NCBI GenBank assembly: GCA_038233135.1
Contig: JBBSMN010000025.1
Span: 1 to 21,369 of the forward strand
From: JACCVL01 sp038233135
GTDB taxonomy: Bacteria > Actinomycetota > Actinomycetes > Propionibacteriales > Nocardioidaceae
Length of the DNA stretch: 21,369 bases
Direction: 5' to 3'
The notes beneath the pieces are model-generated. The model had not been told where the DNA came from. It was given only the letters and a program-made list of their open reading frames with translations, and made no database searches. This document shows positions 1 through 7,545 of this stretch, piece by piece. Numbering within the stretch: position 1 is the first letter of the stretch; each line of letters begins with the position of its first letter. Made by a program: the position numbers and the translations under genes.

Positions 1-588
1 GTGGACATCAACGTCGCCTGCTCGCTGGGCATGCTCACCCAGGCCCAGGTCGACGAGCTGGCCGCGATGGGCGTGCACCGCTACAACCACAACCTGGAGG
101 CCGCCCGGTCGTACTTCGGCTCGGTGGTCACCACCCATTCGTGGGAAGAGCGGGTCGACACCTGTCGGATGGTGCGGGCGGCCGGCATGGAGCTGTGCTG
201 CGGCGGGCTGGTCGGCATGGGGGAGTCGGCGGAGCAGCGCGCCGAGCTGGCCGCCCAGCTGGCCGAGCTCGACCCCGACGAGGTGCCGCTGAACTTCCTC
301 AACCCCCGGCCCGGCACCCCGTTCGGGGACATGGACGTGATGGCCGGAGCGGACGCGCTGCGCACGATCGCGGCCTTCCGGCTGGCGATGCCGCGGACGG
401 TCCTGCGTTACGCCGGCGGCCGCGAGCTGACCCTCGGTGACTTCGGCACCCGCGAGGGGCTGCTGGGCGGCATCAATGCCGTCATCGTCGGCAACTACCT
501 GACGACGCTGGGTCGCGAGCCTGATGCCGATCTGGGCCTGCTCGCTGACCTCAAGATGCCGGTCAAGGAGCTGGCCAGGACGCTGTGA
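1..588 (+). CDS. bioB: Biotin synthase BioB, C-terminal part (5' end outside window)
   Basis: Radical-SAM enzyme that inserts sulfur into dethiobiotin, the last step of biotin synthesis. The visible 195 residues match the C-terminal part of BioB: LGMLT near residue 9, YNHNLE at 28-33, VTTHSWEER, the CCGG(L)VGMGE segment at 66-74, EVPLNFLNPRPGTP, and AGGRELTLGD near the end. C7 and C66 line up with two of the [2Fe-2S] cluster cysteines of E. coli BioB, and the Arg in AGGRE lies where its Arg ligand is. The N-terminal CxxxCxxC radical-SAM motif lies upstream of the window, so the GTG at position 1 is an internal codon. The sequence reads like the mycobacterial type of BioB. The stop overlaps the GTG start of the next gene, so the two are probably translationally coupled. 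Confidence 0.95.
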   Translation: MDINVACSLGMLTQAQVDELAAMGVHRYNHNLEAARSYFGSVVTTHSWEERVDTCRMVRAAGMELCCGGLVGMGESAEQRAELAAQLAELDPDEVPLNFLNPRPGTPFGDMDVMAGADALRTIAAFRLAMPRTVLRYAGGRELTLGDFGTREGLLGGINAVIVGNYLTTLGREPDADLGLLADLKMPVKELARTL

Positions 589-791
589 GCCGGGTCGACG
601 GTGCGCTCTGGTGCGGTCAGTGCGGTGCTGAGCGGTCCGCCGGTGATCACCCCGCGTGCATACGGCGCGCCGAGCTGGAGCCGCCACGGTGGTGCACCCG
701 CTGCCGGCGCCGCATGGTCGTCCAGGTGGTGCCGCGGGGCTGGCGGGCTCGCTGCGTCGAGCACGGCTACATCACCAACGCCGGCCGCTGA
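585..791 (+). CDS. bsaP: Biotin synthase auxiliary protein BsaP (small Cys-rich protein)
   Basis: A 68-residue protein starting at a GTG that overlaps the bioB stop (GTGA), with AAGGAG at 565-570 as a distant possible ribosome site. It has C10xxC13, C25, C37xxC40, C57 and H60, with the conserved-looking EPPRWCxxCxRRM and GWxAxCxEHG segments. Position, size and cysteine pattern match the mycobacterial protein encoded directly after bioB (Rv1590 type, named BsaP), which that type of BioB needs in order to turn over and which is thought to act on its iron-sulfur cluster. That role is known from the family; here it is inferred from homology and coupling to bioB. The cysteines could bind either an iron-sulfur cluster or zinc; the sequence does not decide. 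Confidence 0.85.
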   Translation: MSRVDGALWCGQCGAERSAGDHPACIRRAELEPPRWCTRCRRRMVVQVVPRGWRARCVEHGYITNAGR

Positions 792-896
792 CCCGCTCCG
801 CCCGACCGCCGCCACCAAGAGGCCCCGATGTGCATCTGGTGCCATGACCAGACAGGGTGGGCGATGCACGCGAACCCGAACAGATGGAGGACCACC

Positions 897-1721
897 GTGA
901 GCGTTCCCGACGTCAAGCTGTCCAGCGGCAGCACCATCCCCCAGCTCGGCTTCGGGGTGTTTCAGATACCGGCGGAGGACACCGCCGGGCTGGTGCGGCA
1001 CGCGTTGGAGGTCGGCTACCGCCACATCGACACCGCCTCGCTGTACGGCAACGAGGAAGGCGTCGGCCAGGCGGTACGCGAGTCTGGCCTGGCCCGCGAG
1101 GACATCTTCGTCACCACGAAGGTCTGGAACTCTGACCAGGGCCGAGACGCCACGTTGGCCGCGTTCGACGCCAGCCTCGAGCGGCTCGGTCTCGACGCCG
1201 TCGACCTCTACCTGATCCACTGGCCGATGCCGGGCCGCGACCTGTACGTCGAGACCTGGCTGGCGCTCGAGGAGCTCTACCGAGAAGGCCGGGCCAAGGC
1301 CATCGGCGTGTCCAACTTCCAGGCCAACCACCTGCGTCGACTCGCCGACGAGGCGACCGTGCTGCCGGCAGTGAACCAGGTCGAGCTGCACCCGACCTTC
1401 ATCCAGGAGGACCTGCGCTCGGTGCACGACCAGCTGGGGATCGTCACCGAGGCGTGGGCGCCGCTCGGTCAGGGCAGCGAGCTGGAAGCCCCGACGGTGA
1501 CCGAGATCGCCGAACTGCTGGGCCTTACTCCTGCCCAGGTGGTGCTGCGCTGGCACCTCCAGCTCGGCAACGTGGTGTTCCCGAAGTCCGCAACCCCGAG
1601 CCGCATCACCGACAACTTTGACCTCTTCGACTTCGAGCTCGAGGAGTCGGATATGGCCGGCATCAGCGCCCTCGACGAGGGCAACCGGATGGGCCCCGAC
1701 CCGGACGCCTTCAACGACTGA
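897..1721 (+). CDS. Aldo/keto reductase (2,5-diketo-gluconate reductase-like)
   Basis: NADPH-dependent reductase of the AKR superfamily, 274 residues. Start chosen at GTG 897 because GGAGG lies at 886-890, 6 bases upstream, and the protein then begins just before the typical first strand (VKLSSGSTIPQLGFGVF). The frame is open further upstream to an ATG at 828, but that extension lacks family features. The catalytic tetrad is complete: D45 and Y50 (GYRHIDTASLYGNE), K75 (TTKVWN) and H108 (LIHWP). GRAKAIGVSNF and the cofactor-binding PKSATPSRI segment near the C-terminus are present. Typical substrates are small aldehydes, methylglyoxal or keto-sugars; the true substrate cannot be read from sequence. 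It is separated from bsaP by 105 bp, so it is probably its own unit, and it converges on the next gene with a 30-bp gap. Confidence 0.92.
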   Translation: MSVPDVKLSSGSTIPQLGFGVFQIPAEDTAGLVRHALEVGYRHIDTASLYGNEEGVGQAVRESGLAREDIFVTTKVWNSDQGRDATLAAFDASLERLGLDAVDLYLIHWPMPGRDLYVETWLALEELYREGRAKAIGVSNFQANHLRRLADEATVLPAVNQVELHPTFIQEDLRSVHDQLGIVTEAWAPLGQGSELEAPTVTEIAELLGLTPAQVVLRWHLQLGNVVFPKSATPSRITDNFDLFDFELEESDMAGISALDEGNRMGPDPDAFND

Positions 1722-1751
1722 CCCCCAACTTGAGCGACGCGGGGAGGGCGG

Positions 1752-3068
1752 TCAGGTGGGCTTGACGCCGATCCGGTTCTCGCGGAACGCGTCGACGAAC
1801 AGCTGGTGGTCGACGCGCACCTGCTCGGCGTAGTCGAGCCCCTGCCCCACCAGCTCGCCGATCAGCTCGTCGCGACGGCCGCGTACGACGTTGGCGATGG
1901 CCTCCTCGGTCTGGAACGTGATCAGGTCCTCCGTGCTGTCCTGGTCGGCCGCGCAGTGGATCTTGGCGGTCGCCGACCCGAGGTCGGACAGCACCGGCGC
2001 CACCTCGTCCGGCTCGATGATCGAGTCCCACTCGAGATCGGCGTCGTACGGGGACAGCTCGTCGATGACGAAGCCGGTATCGCCGATGGCGCACCAGCCC
2101 GCGAACGGGTCGCTGTGCACCTGCAGGGCGCGTTGGGACACCACGGTGCGGTGACCCTCGTGCTCGAAGTACCTCTCGGCCGCCTCGTCCCGCCTGACCT
2201 GGCTGATCGCCGGCACCTGGCCCTGTTTCATGGCCAAGATGATGTCGTTCTCCAACGCCTGGTCGTGGCCCTCGATGAGGAAGTTGTACGCGGGGAGGCC
2301 GGCGCTGCCGATGCCGAAGCCGCTGCGGCCCACGACGTCCTTGACCGAGTAGAACCGGTCGCGACTGCGACGCTGGTCCGCGGGGATGGTCTGCAGGTAG
2401 CCCTCGAAGGCGTGCATCACCCGGTACTGCTCGTCGGTGTCCAGCCGCCGCACCCCGGGCTGGGCGGAGAACCGCCGCTCGCTGTCCACGATCTCTGTGA
2501 CTCCGTCGAGCAGCGCGGAGCGGCTCGACCCCCGTGCGCTGAGCAACGCCTCGTGCACGGCCCCTGTCGTGTTGTCCAGGCGCAGTGCGAACTGATCGTC
2601 GTCGTCACCGTTGACGTAGTGGTCGACCTGGTCGGCGTACGAGTTCAGGTAGCCGGTGGCGAGGTCGCGGATCGTCTGGTTGGGGAACGCCTTCTCCCGG
2701 CCGAGCAGGGCCAGGCTGGTCACGAAGCGGATCAGGTCCCAGGTGAACGGCCCGAGGTAGGCCTCGTCGAAGTCGTTGACGTCGAAGACCAAGATGCCGT
2801 CGGAGTTCATGTAGGTGCCGAAGTTCTCCGCGTGCAGGTCACCGTGGATCCACACCCGCGAGGTTCGCTTGTCGTTCCACGCGTCCTCGTGCTCGTCGAG
2901 GTCGGCGTAGAACAGCGGAGCGCTGCCCCGGTAGAACGCGAACGGGTCGGCCGCCATCTTGCGGAACTTGCGCCGGAATGCACCCGGGTCGGCTGCCATC
3001 AGGTCGGTGAAGGCGTGCTCGAGCACCTCGGCGATGTGCTTGCCGCGTGCCTGCTTCTTGCTGGTCAT
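1752..3068 (-). CDS. DUF2252 family protein (kinase-like fold, function unknown)
   Basis: A 438-residue soluble protein of the DUF2252 family. The ATG at 3068 (minus strand) is preceded by GGAGGGA about 6 bases upstream; an open frame continues upstream but has no such signal and overlaps the divergent FKBP gene. Visible landmarks are HGDLHAENFG at residues 75-84, FDVNDFDEA at 95-103 and WDLIRF at 110-115. The HGDxHxxN plus DxNDFD pair resembles the catalytic loop and metal-binding aspartates of aminoglycoside phosphotransferase/choline-kinase-like enzymes, but without a recognisable N-terminal nucleotide loop. A phosphotransferase role is therefore inference only. No signal peptide or membrane segment is seen. 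It is divergent from the FKBP gene across about 87 bp. Confidence 0.85.
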   Translation of the reverse strand: MTSKKQARGKHIAEVLEHAFTDLMAADPGAFRRKFRKMAADPFAFYRGSAPLFYADLDEHEDAWNDKRTSRVWIHGDLHAENFGTYMNSDGILVFDVNDFDEAYLGPFTWDLIRFVTSLALLGREKAFPNQTIRDLATGYLNSYADQVDHYVNGDDDDQFALRLDNTTGAVHEALLSARGSSRSALLDGVTEIVDSERRFSAQPGVRRLDTDEQYRVMHAFEGYLQTIPADQRRSRDRFYSVKDVVGRSGFGIGSAGLPAYNFLIEGHDQALENDIILAMKQGQVPAISQVRRDEAAERYFEHEGHRTVVSQRALQVHSDPFAGWCAIGDTGFVIDELSPYDADLEWDSIIEPDEVAPVLSDLGSATAKIHCAADQDSTEDLITFQTEEAIANVVRGRRDELIGELVGQGLDYAEQVRVDHQLFVDAFRENRIGVKPT

Positions 3069-3155
3069 GACGGTCCCTCCGGTCGGTGACCCGCACCCTA
3101 GGCCTGCGCGGCCCGCGACGCACCCTCGTGGTTGGCTGGTCCGATGAGTGCCTCG

Positions 3156-3518
3156 ATGTCCGACAAGCCCGAGATCGACTTCCCCGGCGGCGAGCCGCCG
3201 ACCCAGCTGCAGAGCACCGACGTGGTCACCGGCGACGGCGCCGAGGCGGTGGCCGGTGCCGAGGTGCTGGTGCACTACGTCGGGGTTGACTTCGAGTCCG
3301 GCGAGGAGTTCGACTCGTCGTGGAACCGCGGCGAGCCCGTCCGCTTCCCGCTGCTGGGGCTGATCCAGGGGTGGCAGGACGGCATCCCCGGCATGCGGGT
3401 CGGCGGCCGCCGTCAGCTGGTGGTCCCGCCCGAGCTCGCGTACGGGCCGGCTGGCGGCGGGCACCGGCTGTCCGGCCAGACGCTGATCTTCATGATCGAC
3501 CTGCTGGAGGTGGGCTGA
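3156..3518 (+). CDS. FKBP-type peptidyl-prolyl cis-trans isomerase
   Basis: A single-domain cytoplasmic FKBP of 120 residues from the chosen ATG at 3156. In-frame ATGs also occur at 3144 and 3132; none has a clear ribosome site, and 3156 was chosen because many actinobacterial homologues begin MS(x)DKPEIDFPGGEPP. Active-site positions of human FKBP12 can be matched: Y41 (HYVG), F52-D53 (EEFDSSW), F64, I70-W73 (IQGW), Y96 (LAYG) and F112 (LIFMIDLL). The loop before IQGW is shorter than usual (FPLLGLIQGW instead of FPLGxGxVIxGW), which might alter proline-substrate specificity. The protein catalyses prolyl isomerisation in protein folding. The last 29 bp overlap the 3' end of hrpA on the other strand. 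Confidence 0.9.
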   Translation: MSDKPEIDFPGGEPPTQLQSTDVVTGDGAEAVAGAEVLVHYVGVDFESGEEFDSSWNRGEPVRFPLLGLIQGWQDGIPGMRVGGRRQLVVPPELAYGPAGGGHRLSGQTLIFMIDLLEVG

Positions 3519-6500
3519 GGCTCCGCCGGATGCGCTTGGCCGAGGCCCCCGGCGCGTGCCGCACCGACGGGGCGAACAGGCTCAGCCGCAGCTCCTCGAG
3601 CAACCAGCGCGCGTCGATCACGTTGCTCGGCAGTGGCTGGTCCGGCGGTACGGCGTTCCGGGCCTGCTCGTACGCCACGAGGACACCGTGCAGCTCGTCC
3701 AGCCGGGCCAGGTCACGCCGGGCGTCGTCGCCCAGCCGGTCCAGACGCACCAGCACACCACGCAGGTAGCGGGTCAGGTCACCCAGCCGCTGCCAGCCGG
3801 CCGCGGTGACGAAGCCAGGGCCGACCAGGTCGTCCAGCTGCCAGCTGATGTCGTCTCGGACTGCGGCCAGCGAGGGTGCGCCGAGGTCCGCGAGCCGCAG
3901 CCGCGCGGTGCGGGCGTCGACCAGCACCCGCAGCACCGCCTGGACGACCGCCTCGGTGCCCGGCACCAGCTCGGCCCGCACGGCGTCACGGAGCCGGGCG
4001 AAGCCGGCTGCGTCCCACGCGACGCCGCCGTGCTCACCGACCAGGTGGGCGGTGGCGCTGTCGGCGCAGTCCTCCAGCAGCGCCGGGACGCTGGCGTACG
4101 GCTGGTGCCCCAACGCCAGCTTGGCGGTGTTGTCCAGGCCGCGGACGACCGGGGCGAGGGGCGACGGGATGGTCAGCCGCAGGAGCCGGACGGTGCCGGC
4201 CAGCGTGGTCCGACCCTGCTCGTCCTCGGACTCGACCACTCGCACGGCCACGCTGCTGCCCCCGTCGACCAGGGCGGGGTAGCCCGTGACCGTGTGGCCG
4301 GCCCGGGTCGTGGTGACTGTGCGCGGCAGCGGCTCGGCGAGATCCCACCCGGTGAGCCCGGTGCGCTCCAGCCCGGTCGCGGCTTCGGTGAGGGTCGCGC
4401 GCAAACGCTGCCGCAGGCGGTCCTGCAGGGCGGGGAGGTCCTTTCTCGTCGCCACCTCATGGCCGTCCTCGTCGACCACCCGGAAGGTCGGCCGCAGGTG
4501 CTGGGGCAGGCCGTCGAGGTTCCACGCCTCGGCCGGCACCACCATGCCGGTGCTGCGCCGCAGCTCGTCGGACAGCGCGGCCAGCAGCCCGCCCTCGGTC
4601 CCCTCGGGATCGAGGCGCGGCAGCAACCGCGCGGCATGGTCGGGTGCCGGGACCAGCTGGCGGCGCAGCGACTTGGGCAGCGAGCGCAGCAGTGCGGTCA
4701 CCAGATCGAGCCGCAGCCCGGGCACCTGCCAGGCGAAGTCGGCGGCCCGCAGGTGGTGCAGCAACGCCAGCGGCACGTCGACCGTCACGCCGTCCCGGTC
4801 GGTGCCCGGGTCGAAGGCGTACGAGAGCGGCAGGACGCTGTCGCCGACGGTCCAGGAGTCGGGGTAGGCAGCAGGGTCCGCCACGTCCGCGCCCTCGCGG
4901 ATCAACAGATCGCGGTCGAAGTCGAGCAGGTCCGGTCGCCGATGCCGCTCCTTCTTCCACCAGGTGTCGAAGTGACGGCCAGACACAACATGGGCGGGGA
5001 CGCGCTCGTCGTAGAAGGCGACGAGCGTCTCCTCGTCGACCACGATGTCGCGGCGCCGGGTGCGCTCCTCGAGGTCCTCAACCTCGGCGAGCATGGCCCG
5101 GTTAGCGTGGAAGAAGTGGTGCCGGGTGTCCCAGTCGCCTTCGGCCAGCGCATGCCGGATGAACAGGTCGCGCGCCGCCGCGGGGTCGACCCGGCCGAGG
5201 GGCACCCGGCGGCCGGTGACGATCGGGATCCCGTACAGCGTCACCGTCTCCAATGCGAGGGCTGAGCCCTGCTTGCGCTCCCAGTGCGGCTCGGCGTACG
5301 CGCGCTTGACCAGGTGCGCGGCCAGCGGCTCGATCCAGGCGGGGTCGATGCGCGCGACCTGCCGTCCCCACAGCCGGGACGTCTCGACCAGCTCGCCGGC
5401 CATCACCCACTCGGGGCGAGCCTTGGCCAGCCCGGAACCGGGAAAGATCGCGAAGCGGGCGCCGCGTGCGCCGAGGTAGTCGCGGGTGTCGCGCTGCCGC
5501 AGCCCGACGTGGGACAACAACCCCGCAAGCAGTGCCTGGTGCACCCGGTCGGGGTCCCCGGCTGTGCTCGAGACGGCGACGTCGAGGTCGCCGAGCACCC
5601 GGCGCAGCTGGGCGACGAGGTCCTGCCACTCACGCACGCGCAGGTAGTGCAGGAACTCGACACGGCACATCTGGCGGAACTTGCTCGAGCTCATGGCCCG
5701 CTGCTGGTCCCTCAGGTGCTGCCAGAGGGCGAGGTAGCTCAGCAGGTCCGAGGTGGGGTCCTGGAAGCGCTTGTGCGCCGCGTCGGCGGCCTGCTCCTTG
5801 TCGGTCGGGCGTTCCCGTGGATCCTGGATGGCTAGCGCTGCGGCGATCACCACCACCTCGCGTACGCAGCCGAGCCGGTCGGCCTCCAGGACCATCCGGC
5901 CGAGTCGCGGGTCCAGCGGGAGGCGAGCCAGCCGCCGGCCGACGGGGGTCAGCTCGCTGGTGGTGTCCCGGGGTGCGGGACCCAGGGCGCCGAGCTCCTC
6001 CAGCAACTGAACACCGTCCCGGACGCTGCGAGAGTCCGGCGGGTCGACGAAGCCGAAGTCGGCGACGGGACCGAGACCGAGCGCGGCCATCTGCAGGACC
6101 ACCGAGGCCAGGTTGGTTCGCAGGATCTCTGGGTCGGTGAACGCCGGTCGCGACTCGAAGTCGTCCTCGGCGTAGAGCCGGATGCAGATGCCGTCGGCGG
6201 TACGCCCGCAGCGGCCCGTCCGCTGGTTGGCCGATGCTTGCGACACCGCCTCGATCGGCAGCCGCTGCACCTTGAGTCGCTGGCTGTAGCGCGAGATTCG
6301 CGCCGTCCCGGCGTCGACGACGTACCGGATGCCGGGCACCGTCAGCGACGTCTCGGCGACGTTGGTGGCCAGCACCACCCGGCGTCCGGTGTGCGGGGAG
6401 AACACCCGGTGCTGCTCCGCCGCGGACAGCCGGCCGTACAGCGGGACGATCTCGACCGGGTCACGGTGCGCGGACGCCCGGCCCTGCAGGTGATCGGCCA

Positions 6501-7410
6501 GCGCGTCCGCGGCGTCGCGGATCTCGCGCTCGCCGGACAGGAAGACCAGCACGTCACCCGGGCCCTCGGCGATCAGCTCGTCGACGGCCGAGCACAGCGC
6601 CTGCACGCCGTCCTCGTCCGGCTCCGGCGGGTGGTAGCGCACTTCAACCGGATAGGTGCGTCCCGACACCTCCAGCACCGGTGCGCCGCCGAAGTGGCGG
6701 GCGAACCGGTCGGGGTCAATGGTCGCCGAGGTGATGACCAGCTTCAGGTCCGGCCGGCGGGGCAGCAGCCCGCGCAGGTAGCCGAGCAGGAAGTCGATGT
6801 TGAGGCTGCGCTCGTGCGCCTCGTCGATGATGACCGCGTCGTAGCGCAGCAGCAGCGGGTCCCGCTGGATCTCGGCGACGAGGATGCCGTCGGTCATCAG
6901 CTTGACCAGGCTGTCGTCGCCGACCTGGTCGGTGAAGCGGACCGCGTAGCCGACGACCCCGCCGAGCTCGGTGTGCATCTCCTCGGCCAGCCGCTCGGCG
7001 ACGCTCCGGGCGGCGATCCGCCGCGGCTGGGTGTGCCCGATGAAGCCGCGCCGCCCGCACCCGAGCTCGAGCAGCATCTTGGGCAGCTGGGTGGTCTTGC
7101 CCGACCCGGTCTCGCCCGCGAGGACCACCACCTGGTGGTCCCGCAGGGCGGTGACGATGTCGTCGCGGGACTGGCTGATCGGCAGTTCGTCGGGGTAGTC
7201 CAGGTGTGGCTGTGCGGCACGCCGCCGATCGGCCCGACCGGCCGCGGCCTCTACCTCGGCGCCCACGCTCTCGAGCACCTGCGCACGTTTGCGGGGGTCT
7301 CGTGCCCGGCGCACGCCCTCCAGCCGGCGACCGAGCCGGTGCGCGTCGGCGAGCAGCAGGTCGTCGAGCCGGCCTCGTACCCGGGTCAGCTCGTCGGTGC
7401 GCGTACTCAT
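3490..7410 (-). CDS. hrpA: ATP-dependent RNA helicase HrpA (DEAH box)
   Basis: A 1306-residue helicase, the usual HrpA size. From ATG 7410 the order is: N-terminal region (about 1-80); RecA-like core with Walker A GETGSGKTT at 99-107, DEAH at 196-199 and SAT at 228-230; second RecA domain with motif VI QRTGRCGR at 396-403; helicase-associated and OB-like regions; and the long HrpA-specific C-terminal region (DUF3418) ending near SAKRIRRSL. In E. coli HrpA resolves stalled or collided ribosomes and processes fimbrial mRNA; a similar translation-rescue role is likely here. The open frame extends 29 codons further upstream, but without homology. No clear ribosome site precedes the ATG, and TATCCT (7420-7425, minus strand) lies 9 bases before it, so the mRNA may be leaderless or nearly so. 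The 3' end overlaps FKBP. Confidence 0.95.
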   Translation of the reverse strand: MSTRTDELTRVRGRLDDLLLADAHRLGRRLEGVRRARDPRKRAQVLESVGAEVEAAAGRADRRRAAQPHLDYPDELPISQSRDDIVTALRDHQVVVLAGETGSGKTTQLPKMLLELGCGRRGFIGHTQPRRIAARSVAERLAEEMHTELGGVVGYAVRFTDQVGDDSLVKLMTDGILVAEIQRDPLLLRYDAVIIDEAHERSLNIDFLLGYLRGLLPRRPDLKLVITSATIDPDRFARHFGGAPVLEVSGRTYPVEVRYHPPEPDEDGVQALCSAVDELIAEGPGDVLVFLSGEREIRDAADALADHLQGRASAHRDPVEIVPLYGRLSAAEQHRVFSPHTGRRVVLATNVAETSLTVPGIRYVVDAGTARISRYSQRLKVQRLPIEAVSQASANQRTGRCGRTADGICIRLYAEDDFESRPAFTDPEILRTNLASVVLQMAALGLGPVADFGFVDPPDSRSVRDGVQLLEELGALGPAPRDTTSELTPVGRRLARLPLDPRLGRMVLEADRLGCVREVVVIAAALAIQDPRERPTDKEQAADAAHKRFQDPTSDLLSYLALWQHLRDQQRAMSSSKFRQMCRVEFLHYLRVREWQDLVAQLRRVLGDLDVAVSSTAGDPDRVHQALLAGLLSHVGLRQRDTRDYLGARGARFAIFPGSGLAKARPEWVMAGELVETSRLWGRQVARIDPAWIEPLAAHLVKRAYAEPHWERKQGSALALETVTLYGIPIVTGRRVPLGRVDPAAARDLFIRHALAEGDWDTRHHFFHANRAMLAEVEDLEERTRRRDIVVDEETLVAFYDERVPAHVVSGRHFDTWWKKERHRRPDLLDFDRDLLIREGADVADPAAYPDSWTVGDSVLPLSYAFDPGTDRDGVTVDVPLALLHHLRAADFAWQVPGLRLDLVTALLRSLPKSLRRQLVPAPDHAARLLPRLDPEGTEGGLLAALSDELRRSTGMVVPAEAWNLDGLPQHLRPTFRVVDEDGHEVATRKDLPALQDRLRQRLRATLTEAATGLERTGLTGWDLAEPLPRTVTTTRAGHTVTGYPALVDGGSSVAVRVVESEDEQGRTTLAGTVRLLRLTIPSPLAPVVRGLDNTAKLALGHQPYASVPALLEDCADSATAHLVGEHGGVAWDAAGFARLRDAVRAELVPGTEAVVQAVLRVLVDARTARLRLADLGAPSLAAVRDDISWQLDDLVGPGFVTAAGWQRLGDLTRYLRGVLVRLDRLGDDARRDLARLDELHGVLVAYEQARNAVPPDQPLPSNVIDARWLLEELRLSLFAPSVRHAPGASAKRIRRSLSPPPAGRS

Positions 7411-7545
7411 CGGCCGGCCAGGATACGTCCCGCCGCGCAGCACCCGCCTTCCGCGCGGCGCGTGGCGCGCACCGGCGGTTCCCAACGGCCGCTCCATCGG
7501 TCACACTGAGTCAGTTTGCGTTCACGTTCGACATCTGGGGGACTC

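Noticed and set aside
495..1556. Long minus-strand open frame opposite bioB/bsaP/aldo-keto reductase
   Set aside because: It is a shadow of GC-biased codons on the other strand; low-complexity composition without family motifs, while the plus strand carries clear homologues.
3556..5265. 569-codon plus-strand open frame inside hrpA, and similar frames at 1806-3089, 6238-7509 and 11933-13783
   Set aside because: All run opposite well-conserved genes and consist of Arg/Gly/Ala/Pro-rich or His/Val/Gln-rich shadow protein.
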